Source: Candidatus Lloydbacteria bacterium RIFCSPLOWO2_02_FULL_54_12 (GTDB lineage Bacteria > Patescibacteriota > Minisyncoccia > Phycocordibacterales > UBA6899). From it: a stretch of DNA of 10,028 nt. A program made the translations under genes and the position numbers. The notes under the pieces are model-generated. The model saw nothing but the letters and a program-made list of their open reading frames with translations. It searched no databases and was not told where the DNA came from. Numbering within the stretch: position 1 is the stretch's first letter; each line of letters starts with the position of its first letter. The stretch is taken from NCBI GenBank assembly GCA_001819095.1, contig MHLS01000066.1, positions 1 through 10,028 on the forward strand. Direction: 5' to 3'. Below are positions 5,752 through 10,028 of this stretch, piece by piece.

Positions 5752-5757
5752 TGAGGA

Positions 5758-6045
5758 ATGGGAAAGATTAAAACAGCAAAGCAGATGGAGCGACATTTGA
5801 AGGGGGTGGCCAATCATTACCGCATTGAGATATTATTATTGATCGCCGCGCGCGAAGCCCTCACCCTCGAAGGAATTATTCGGGAGATCGGGGCGAACGG
5901 GAAAACACTCGGTGAGCACACGAGACGCCTGTATCACGCCGGGTTGGTGAATAAAAAATATCGCGGCAAATTTGTCGAGCACACACTGTCTCCGTACGGA
6001 AAAAACTTTGTGCATTTTTTAAAATCATTCCGGCGCATTCAATAA
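5758..6045 (+). CDS. ArsR-like winged-helix transcription regulator
   Basis: The 95-aa DNA-binding protein starts with a helix (KQMERHLKGVANHYRIEILLLIA). The helix-turn-helix LTLEGIIREIGANGKTLGEHTRRLYHAGLV follows (residues about 35-64), then a wing KYRGKFVEHTLSPYGKNF. No metal or ligand site is evident, so it may act as a simple repressor. Its promoter sits inside a perfect 42-bp palindrome. A decayed copy of the same sequence begins at its stop codon, so both ends of the gene carry the likely binding site. It converges with the nuclease gene on the minus strand. The start is supported by the -10 element 6 bases upstream. Confidence 0.85.
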   Translation: MGKIKTAKQMERHLKGVANHYRIEILLLIAAREALTLEGIIREIGANGKTLGEHTRRLYHAGLVNKKYRGKFVEHTLSPYGKNFVHFLKSFRRIQ

Positions 6046-6082
6046 CATACCAACAAACTGGAGTTTATAAGTATGACTGTGT
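6044..6082. repeat. Second, imperfect copy of the regulator palindrome
   Basis: AACATACCAACAAACT (6044-6059) is identical to the left arm at 5709-5724. The right half (6062-6082) keeps AGTTT, GTATG and GTGT but has diverged. It overlaps the stop codons of both convergent genes (regulator 6043-6045, nuclease 6065-6067). It could be a second operator or a terminator hairpin shared by the two. Confidence 0.65.
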
Positions 6083-6841
6083 TTGATGTTGTGGCTGGCG
6101 GGAGGTTTTTCCGCCGAGGCCGCGCACCGCTTTTTGGACTTTTTGCGCACAACGGTCGAGGTGCTCCACAATGTCTTTTTCCGTCAGCCGGATGACGCGC
6201 CAGCCGTGAGTCTCCAAGAACGCGTCTTTCGCCGCATCTTTTGCCAGCTGGACTTTGCCCGAGTGGGCTTTCTTGTTGTCGCACTCAACGGCGACTGCTC
6301 CTTTTTTGCAGAATACGGCGATATCGATGCGATACCGCCCTCCACCCTTTGCAACGGTGTATTCGGACGCAGTTTTTATACCTAGTTGTCGTAGCCGTCT
6401 CGCCACAAGTTGCTCTGTCTTGGGAACGCCGTAGAGCTCGAGGATGTCTTTTGCCGAACGTAACTTCCGGAGCGTGGTAAAGCCGAAAGAAATTCTCCGC
6501 GGGATGACGTTCTTTATCGGGCGAGTAAGTTCGTCGATCGTTTGAAACGACAACTTCACGTACTCCTCAAGTGCGCGGGGGTGACCGGTTTCTTTCGGAA
6601 GGAGGTCGATTCGTCGCATCTTCTCTCTCTTCGCGACGCGGGCGTAATAGCGGATGCGCTTGCCGCCTCTTTCGAAAGTTGCCGGCTGGTAAAAAGCGAC
6701 ATGGGTGAATTGCCGCTTCGGCGTAAAAAGGGCGGGGACGCGGTACCAACGCTCACGGAGAAGGATGCGCAGGTCGGCCCTGTTTTTGAGTACGCCCACC
6801 AGAACTACGTTTTGGGCGCGCTTTTTGGCGGGTGGCTCCAT
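6065..6841 (-). CDS. DUF559/Vsr-like endonuclease-fold protein
   Basis: The 258-aa protein ends in a domain (about residues 140-240) of the very-short-patch-repair/DUF559 type, a branch of the PD-(D/E)XK nuclease fold: RIDIAVFCKKGAVAVECDNKKAH with D173, E186 and D188 as candidate metal ligands. KDAAKDAFLETHGWRVIRLTEKDI follows, matching the usual D-x-x-(K/R)-(D/N)-x-x-L...G-W-x-V-x-R-L pattern. The N-terminal half (NVVLVGVLKNRADLRILL, FTHVAFYQP) is a separate domain that I cannot name. It probably cuts or nicks DNA in repair or defence. The frame is open back to 6916, but a TATACT box at 6849-6854 lies 7 bases before the ATG at 6841, which makes that the preferred, leaderless start. Confidence 0.82.
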   Translation of the reverse strand: MEPPAKKRAQNVVLVGVLKNRADLRILLRERWYRVPALFTPKRQFTHVAFYQPATFERGGKRIRYYARVAKREKMRRIDLLPKETGHPRALEEYVKLSFQTIDELTRPIKNVIPRRISFGFTTLRKLRSAKDILELYGVPKTEQLVARRLRQLGIKTASEYTVAKGGGRYRIDIAVFCKKGAVAVECDNKKAHSGKVQLAKDAAKDAFLETHGWRVIRLTEKDIVEHLDRCAQKVQKAVRGLGGKTSRQPQHQTQSYL

Positions 6842-6848
6842 AGAGGGG

Positions 6849-6854
6849 AGTATA
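6849..6854 (-). promoter_or_regulatory. -10 element (TATACT) of the nuclease gene, leaderless type
   Basis: Read on the minus strand, TATACT ends 7 bases before the ATG at 6841. The -35 region is weak. Confidence 0.5.
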
Positions 6855-6907
6855 GAACAACGCCATGAACCTCGCATCATGCCCTTACCGGCGTGGCTAA
6901 AGACCGC

Positions 6908-6954
6908 CTCCCCCAAGGTCTCTTCCGCCTCAGGCGGAAGAGACCTTGGGGGAG
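6908..6954. repeat. Perfect 47-bp palindrome between two minus-strand genes
   Basis: Two perfect 23-base arms (the left begins CTCCCCCAAGGTCTC and ends CCGCCT) are separated by a single central C at 6931. It starts 5 bases after the stop of the 91-aa gene. It would form an extremely stable RNA hairpin or a DNA cruciform. There is no T tract on either side, so it is not a classical terminator, although it could protect or end the upstream message. Confidence 0.85.
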
Positions 6955-6959
6955 CACGG

Positions 6960-7235
6960 TTAGGTGCCCTTCCCGTCCTCCTTGTCGTCTAGGGGCTCTC
7001 GCGTCGTTTCTTCCGGAAACAAAACAATCGGTTGGCTAAACTTTGCAATTGCATGCGCACGATCTTCCGGAGACATGCTGTCGAGCATATCGGGCATAGC
7101 GTCTATTTTTGCTCTGTACGCGGCACCCTCATCAAGTGACTTTCGAATGTGTTTCACCCATTCGTCAAAGTCCGCATAACCCATTTCTGCCGCCAGCTGG
7201 CGTTGTCTCTCTATGGGAAGGTCGAGAATGCTCAT
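6960..7235 (-). CDS. Unknown 91-aa protein with acidic tail
   Basis: I do not recognise this small, soluble, mostly helical protein. Its N-terminus MSILDLPIERQRQLAAEMGYADFDEWVKHIRKSLDEG reads as two helices. A middle segment SMSPEDRAHAIAKFSQPIVLF follows, then a charged, probably disordered end EETTREPLDDKEDGKGT. The frame is open to an ATG at 7313 (117 aa), but the extra part overlaps a G/C-rich hairpin and looks non-coding. TATACT at 7243-7248 lies 7 bases before the ATG at 7235, supporting the short, leaderless form. It is divergent from lexA and has a 47-bp palindrome just after its stop. Confidence 0.6.
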   Translation of the reverse strand: MSILDLPIERQRQLAAEMGYADFDEWVKHIRKSLDEGAAYRAKIDAMPDMLDSMSPEDRAHAIAKFSQPIVLFPEETTREPLDDKEDGKGT

Positions 7236-7332
7236 GAGGTTAAGTATAACTCCATTTCGAAGCAAGCGCGTCGTTTGGCGGGGTGGGGAAGACGAAGTTT
7301 CTTGCATCCCCACCCAAAAACCACCAGTTACT

Positions 7333-7442
7333 CCGAGGTCTTACCTTAAATCCAAATCCCCAAGGAGCGACTAATTTTTCTTAGAGGTCTTCCTCTTAGA
7401 AAAATAGAAGTACTCTCCGCGGTGAGACCTCGGCGGTTTTTT
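7333..7442 (+). ncRNA. Folded element ending in a T run: terminator or small structured RNA
   Basis: An outer stem CCGAGGTCTTACC (7333-7345) with GGTGAGACCTCGG (7421-7433), 12 of 13 paired, is followed by CGG and six Ts (7437-7442). Inside is a second long hairpin, 7371-7387 with 7392-7407, with about 15 pairs and a 4-base loop. The left part also matches the palindromic hairpins at 8226 and 8988. No plus-strand gene lies just upstream, so a terminator here implies an unseen transcript, such as a small RNA. Confidence 0.4.
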
Positions 7443-7461
7443 AGGGTGTGGATAAGTCCGC

Positions 7462-7519
7462 TTGCGGAGTTTCTATTCATTTTCTATACTGTAAACGTAA
7501 GAGTAGAAACTTAATAGCT
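7462..7519 (+). promoter_or_regulatory. Promoter and operator of the LexA-type repressor gene
   Basis: TTGCGG (7462-7467), 17 bases, TATACT (7485-7490). TTCTA boxes start at 7471 and 7482, 11 bp apart. TAGAA starts at 7504 and a degenerate TAGCT at 7515, again 11 bp apart. This is the same layout as 166-221 and the natural place for LexA autoregulation. No Gram-positive or E. coli type LexA box is seen, so the site would be a new type; LexA binding is inferred. Confidence 0.7.
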
Positions 7520-7536
7520 ATTCATTCCCCAACACC

Positions 7537-8208
7537 ATGCTCACCAAAAATCAGAAAGAAGTGCTCGATTATGTGCGCTCGTACACCGCCAAGCACGAGT
7601 TCGCCCCCTCGCTCGAGGAGATACGCAAACATTTCAAGCTTGCTTCCGTTTCGACCGCGCATCACTACTTGAAGAAACTTGAAGAGGGGAAGTATCTTTC
7701 CCGCGAGGCCAACCAGCCCCGCGGTATGAGCGTCTTGGCGGGGGACTTCATGGGCTCGCCAATCATGGGGAATATCATCGGTTTCGAGTACATCTCTATT
7801 CCGCTCGTCGGGTCGGCGAACTGTGGGCCGGCGGAGATCCTCGCGGAGGAGAATATCGAAGGATATTTGAGCATTCAGCGCTCCATGGTGCCCAAGAAAA
7901 GCGGCATCTTTGCCTTGCGGGCGGTCGGCAAGTCGCTCAATCGCGCGAATATCAAAGGGAAGACGATCGACGAAGGCGACTTGGTGCTCGTCGACTTCGA
8001 GGACAGGGATGCGAGGAACGGCGACTACATTCTCTCCATCATCGACGGCGCGGCGAATCTCAAAAAGTACAAGAAAGACAAGAAGACTGGACAGGTGACG
8101 CTCGTCTCCGAGACCACCGAGCTGTGGAAGCCTATCTTCATGCTTCCGGGCGACGACTGGGCGGTGAACGGCAAGATCGTTGGGGTGATCAAGGGGGGGA
8201 AGAAATAA
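7537..8208 (+). CDS. lexA: LexA-type repressor / S24 peptidase
   Basis: The 223-aa protein has the full LexA plan. Residues 1-65 are a winged helix (LTKNQKEVLDYVRSY, then PSLEEIRKHFKLASVSTAHHYLKKLEE). Residues about 85-220 are an S24 self-cleaving domain. The scissile site is C96-G97 in GSANCGPAE, where most LexA proteins have Ala-Gly; Cys-Gly is the UmuD form. The catalytic pair is S133 (VGKSLN) and a lysine at 176 or 177 (NLKKYKK), so cleavage should work. LexA represses DNA-damage genes until RecA filaments trigger self-cleavage. Its promoter carries TTCTA/TAGAA boxes also found before the restriction-modification operon. The leader is about 40 bases with no Shine-Dalgarno. The symbol is given for family, not proven function. 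Confidence 0.9.
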   Translation: MLTKNQKEVLDYVRSYTAKHEFAPSLEEIRKHFKLASVSTAHHYLKKLEEGKYLSREANQPRGMSVLAGDFMGSPIMGNIIGFEYISIPLVGSANCGPAEILAEENIEGYLSIQRSMVPKKSGIFALRAVGKSLNRANIKGKTIDEGDLVLVDFEDRDARNGDYILSIIDGAANLKKYKKDKKTGQVTLVSETTELWKPIFMLPGDDWAVNGKIVGVIKGGKK

Positions 8209-8225
8209 TCAGTGGAATAATAGTG

Positions 8226-8277
8226 AAATACAAGGTCGGACCTTAGGAATCAATCCCCAAGGTCCGACCTTGTATTT
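8226..8277. terminator. Perfect 19-bp inverted repeat after lexA, probable terminator
   Basis: The left arm AAATACAAGGTCGGACCTT (8226-8244) pairs perfectly with 8259-8277 around a 14-base loop (AGGAATCAATCCCC). Each arm is itself palindromic. It lies 17 bases after the lexA stop. T tracts are weak, so it may work on both strands only partly. It is related to 8988-9071 and 7333-7366. Confidence 0.65.
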
Positions 8278-8318
8278 CTCGAACCCTGAAACTCTGTTGG
8301 TCAGTCGTCCGGACAAGT

Positions 8319-8346
8319 TTGGAAGCAGTTGGTATCGGTGTATAAT
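8319..8346 (+). promoter_or_regulatory. Promoter of the response regulator gene
   Basis: TTGGAA (8319-8324), 16 bases, consensus TATAAT (8341-8346). The ATG at 8358 is only 11 bases further on, so the leader is about five bases at most. Confidence 0.6.
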
Positions 8347-8357
8347 GAGCGGCATAT

Positions 8358-8792
8358 ATGGCAACGAAACCGATACATATTTTGATGGTTGACGACGATC
8401 CGGAGATTCAGCGGCTCTTTGCGGCACAGCTCGCGCGCGCGGGGTACGAGATCATGGCGGCGCACGACGGCAACGAGGGGCGCGAGATGGCACGCCGTTT
8501 TCAGCCCGACCTCATCCTCCTTGATGTGCGGATGCCCATCATGGACGGTTACAAGACGCTCCAGTACTTGAAGCGCGAGAACGAGACCAAGCATATTCCC
8601 GTTATTTTCCTTACCAATGAAGATTTCAGTATTGAAGGCCAGAAGGCGGGCAAAGAACTAGGAATGGAGGCGTATCTTTCCAAGAGCGAGCGTCGCCCGG
8701 TCATTCTCGCAAAGATCAACGAAGTACTGAAAAAATACGGCCACGAACTTCCTCCCGATGCGGAGAAAGAAGTTGCTTCACCGAGTAATTAA
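8358..8792 (+). CDS. Stand-alone CheY-like response regulator receiver
   Basis: The 144-aa protein is a single receiver domain without an output domain. Key residues are present: acidic pair D12-D13 (in LMVDDDPE), phospho-acceptor D56 (LLDVRMP), T86 (FLTNED) and K109 (LSKSE). Phosphorylation by a histidine kinase would switch its contacts with a partner. No kinase is in the window, so the partner is unknown. The last 15 residues (ELPPDAEKEVASPSN) form a short charged tail beyond the domain. It has its own promoter and is followed by a strong terminator, so it is probably a single-gene unit. Its codon use and GC content match lexA rather than the left part of the window. Confidence 0.93.
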   Translation: MATKPIHILMVDDDPEIQRLFAAQLARAGYEIMAAHDGNEGREMARRFQPDLILLDVRMPIMDGYKTLQYLKRENETKHIPVIFLTNEDFSIEGQKAGKELGMEAYLSKSERRPVILAKINEVLKKYGHELPPDAEKEVASPSN

Positions 8793-8805
8793 GGGGTTAC
8801 AAAAT

Positions 8806-8879
8806 AAAACACACCGCGTGTCCTTACCCGAGGGTAGGCCGACGGGGTATTTAGCACGCGGTACCTGGGGTGTTTTTTT
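8806..8879 (+). terminator. Structured terminator after the response regulator
   Basis: A broken 15-bp stem, AAAACAC with GTGTTTT plus ACCGCGTG with CACGCGGT, has a 3' side bulge (ACCTGGG). It encloses a smaller hairpin (TACC/GGTA) and runs directly into seven Ts (8873-8879). It begins 13 bases after the stop codon. The branched interior is larger than a simple terminator needs. Confidence 0.8.
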
Positions 8880-8888
8880 GGAAGCGGA

Positions 8889-8950
8889 ATCCGCCTTAGG
8901 CGGATGCTGACTTTAGTGTATCCCCGCGACAGAGTCGCGGGGTATTACAC
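8889..8950. repeat. Two further GC-rich hairpins
   Basis: ATCCGCC/GGCGGAT with a 3-base loop spans 8889-8905. CCCCGCGAC/GTCGCGGGG with loop AGA spans 8922-8942 and is extended by GTGTA/TACAC. The first shares its CCGCCTnAGGCGG core with the centre of the 47-bp palindrome at 6908-6954. Function unknown. Confidence 0.6.
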
Positions 8951-8987
8951 ACCAATAAAGGGGAGACCGCAGTAGTAGAGTCAACGC

Positions 8988-9071
8988 AAAATACGAGGTC
9001 GAACCTTAAGAATCAATCCCCCCGCCTGCGTCCGACTTCGGACGGGCAGGCAAGGTTCCACCTTGTATTTT
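8988..9071 (-). terminator. Nested palindromic hairpin at the end of nrdR, probable terminator
   Basis: The left arm 8988-9007 pairs with 9052-9071 at 18 of 20 positions. The loop begins AAGAATCAATCCCC, nearly the same as the lexA 3' hairpin, and then carries an inserted hairpin (GCCTGC...GCAGGC around GTCCGACTTCGGAC). It abuts the nrdR stop at 9072. On the minus strand the outer arm runs out through TATTTT, consistent with a terminator. Confidence 0.65.
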
Positions 9072-9524
9072 TTATAACCCTAGCGTTTCTTGTTTGTGCG
9101 GAGAGAATGCGGCGTATCGGTAGAATGCGGGAAGGTCCGTCGATTCGAGTTCTTCACCGACAAGACGGATCAAATCCTTTGTGCTTACTACGCTCTTTCG
9201 CGACGCGAGTATCTTTTGCTCGATCCGTTCGAGGAGCATTTGCGCGGTCGCCGCCGCGTCACCGCGGTCACGCATTCCCCCGTTTTGTCCTTTGCCCGCC
9301 GCGCACGCGTCGAAGAGCGAAGCAAAGATCTTGTGCGGCGCGTACCGCGTGTTCTTTCCGTTCCTTTTCTTTACGACCAAAAAATCGAGCGACGGCGTCT
9401 CGTAAGTGGAAAAGACCTTCTTGCAGGAAAGACAACTCCGCCTTCTCCAGACGCTCGTCCCGCTCTTTGTCGTGCGCGAGTTTGCAACCTCGGTTTTTTT
9501 ATGGCCACAGAATGGACACCGCAT
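9072..9524 (-). CDS. nrdR: Transcriptional repressor NrdR
   Basis: The 150-aa protein has the length and plan of NrdR. An N-terminal zinc ribbon has C3-P-F-C6 and C31-L-S-C34, with the family phrases NSR...SG and WRRRSCLSCKKVFSTYE. An ATP-cone domain follows from about residue 48 (LVVKKRNGKNTRYAPHKIFASLFDAC). NrdR senses ATP/dATP and represses ribonucleotide reductase genes by binding NrdR boxes. The third arginine block is WRRR rather than the common IRRR, a mild change. No ribonucleotide reductase gene lies in the window, so its targets are elsewhere. It is divergent from the P-loop ATPase gene, with 129 bases between the starts. Its 3' end abuts a palindromic hairpin. Confidence 0.95.
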   Translation of the reverse strand: MRCPFCGHKKTEVANSRTTKSGTSVWRRRSCLSCKKVFSTYETPSLDFLVVKKRNGKNTRYAPHKIFASLFDACAAGKGQNGGMRDRGDAAATAQMLLERIEQKILASRKSVVSTKDLIRLVGEELESTDLPAFYRYAAFSPHKQETLGL

Positions 9525-9653
9525 ATTACCCGCATATTGTCATAAGTCCCTGTGGACAAGCAAGTCGGCATACTTCCTATTGTTATAGTATTGGCGACAG
9601 GGTTTCCTTATGCTAGTTTCAGTAAGTTCTTTCATAGGAAAGAAAGTCAGATC
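9525..9653. promoter_or_regulatory. Divergent control region between nrdR and the ATPase gene
   Basis: The region holds a near-DnaA-box TGTGGACAA (9551-9559) and distant inverted repeats CCCTGT/ACAGGG (about 9548-9553 and 9596-9601). An AT-rich imperfect dyad centred on TATA lies at about 9576-9594. None is a clear promoter. The dyad is a poor match to known NrdR boxes, so autoregulation is only a possibility. Confidence 0.35.
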
Positions 9654-10028
9654 ATGAAAACGACACAAAGACGCGTACCCAAACTGGCACTCTCCGGCGG
9701 ACCCGGCGGAGGCAAAACGAAACTGGCGAAGTTCATTGCGAAAAAGGCCGCCGCAAAGGGGTACGTTGCGCAGGTTGTTCCCGAAGCGGCGACAATACTC
9801 ATGGATTCGGGCGTCTCCCCGCACGGGGGCAGGGCAAAGCTTCTCGATTTCCAGCACGCCGTGCTCAAGGAAACGCTTTCGCGGGAGCGGTTTGCCGAGG
9901 AAGCACTGCTTGCAGGCGGGCACGAGAAGCCGCTCCTTATCTTCGATCGCGGGGTACCGGATATCGGTGCGTATGTGTCCGAGAACGACTACCGTTCTCT
10001 ACTCAAGGAGCACGGACTTTCTCATCAC
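9654..10028 (+). CDS. P-loop ATPase/kinase, AAA_28 (NadR/Ttd14-like), 5' part
   Basis: The first 125 residues are present; the gene runs off the window. A Walker A motif GGPGGGKT is at residues 15-22, after the strand VPKLALS. VVPEAATILMDSG (41-53) is a block typical of the AAA_28/NadR-like nucleoside kinase group. A Walker B-like strand LLIFDRGVPDIGAY (94-107) carries D98. Family members bind ATP and often phosphorylate small molecules or bind nucleotides; the substrate is unknown here. The ATG at 9654 is chosen because it opens the conserved fold. A purine-rich AGGAAAGAAAG ends about 9 bases upstream and may be a ribosome site. It is divergent from nrdR. Confidence 0.88.
   Translation, partial: MKTTQRRVPKLALSGGPGGGKTKLAKFIAKKAAAKGYVAQVVPEAATILMDSGVSPHGGRAKLLDFQHAVLKETLSRERFAEEALLAGGHEKPLLIFDRGVPDIGAYVSENDYRSLLKEHGLSHH

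Larger units (their letters stand above)
5484..5757. other. 274-base gap: gene fragment, pyrimidine tract and operator
   Basis: Besides the gene fragment it contains a run of 27 pyrimidines (5678-5704) and then the 42-bp palindrome and promoter of the next gene. No other coding potential is visible. Confidence 0.55.
7236..7536. other. Divergent gap between the 91-aa gene and lexA
   Basis: The 301-base gap holds, in order, the TATACT box of the minus-strand gene (7243-7248) and a 9-bp hairpin GGGTGGGGA/TCCCCACCC (about 7280-7314). The folded element 7333-7442, a DnaA-box-like TGTGGATAA (7447-7455) and the lexA promoter and operator follow. No coding potential is supported. Confidence 0.6.

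Noticed and set aside
7333..9071. CRISPR array from the repeated hairpins
   Set aside because: Only three copies, hundreds of bases apart, without regular spacers or cas genes.
9090..9616. Long plus-strand frames opposite nrdR (up to 169 codons)
   Set aside because: NrdR on the minus strand is unmistakable. The plus-strand peptides are arginine-rich, low-complexity shadows of GC-rich DNA.

Overview
The window looks like a mobile, defence-rich stretch of a small-genome bacterium, most likely of the candidate phyla radiation (Patescibacteria/Parcubacteria type). That placement is inference. It rests on several tiny winged-helix regulators, an almost complete lack of Shine-Dalgarno sites, and many genes whose only visible promoter is a TANNNT box 4-7 bases before the ATG, which implies leaderless mRNAs. 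No rRNA, tRNA or CRISPR array is visible.

Left part (1-2382): after a hairpin and a long leader comes a three-gene operon. It encodes a beta-class amino-methyltransferase (M.DpnA-like), a PD-(D/E)XK restriction endonuclease and a protein of unknown function. Its promoter is a near copy of the lexA promoter found 7 kb away in the same window, including an array of TTCTA/TAGAA boxes. This suggests that the restriction-modification operon may belong to a LexA/SOS-type regulon.

Middle part (2383-5757): this is an AT-rich, scrambled accessory zone. It holds a two-gene HTH plus unknown-protein module behind a 22-bp palindrome (toxin-antitoxin-like), and a 3' gene fragment. Next is a 34-bp direct repeat bounding an ArsR-like regulator and an orphan helical protein, then a RhuM-Fic protein. 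The zone ends with a second copy of the same 3' gene fragment. The repeats and paired fragments point to repeated cassette insertion and loss.

Right part (5758-10028): the DNA is richer in GC and more housekeeping in character. An ArsR-like regulator sits between a perfect 42-bp palindrome and a decayed copy of it, and it converges on a DUF559/Vsr-like nuclease gene. Next are a 91-aa orphan protein, a LexA-type repressor with a Cys-Gly cleavage site, a stand-alone CheY-like receiver, NrdR (ribonucleotide reductase repressor, minus strand) and, divergently, the start of an AAA_28/NadR-like P-loop ATPase cut by the window edge. The gaps contain a family of related palindromic hairpins (three copies between 7333 and 9071), some of which probably act as terminators.

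The genes fit a theme of DNA surveillance and damage response: restriction-modification, LexA, NrdR, a Fic toxin and a Vsr-like nuclease. The shared promoter and operator is the strongest evidence that two of these units are controlled together.
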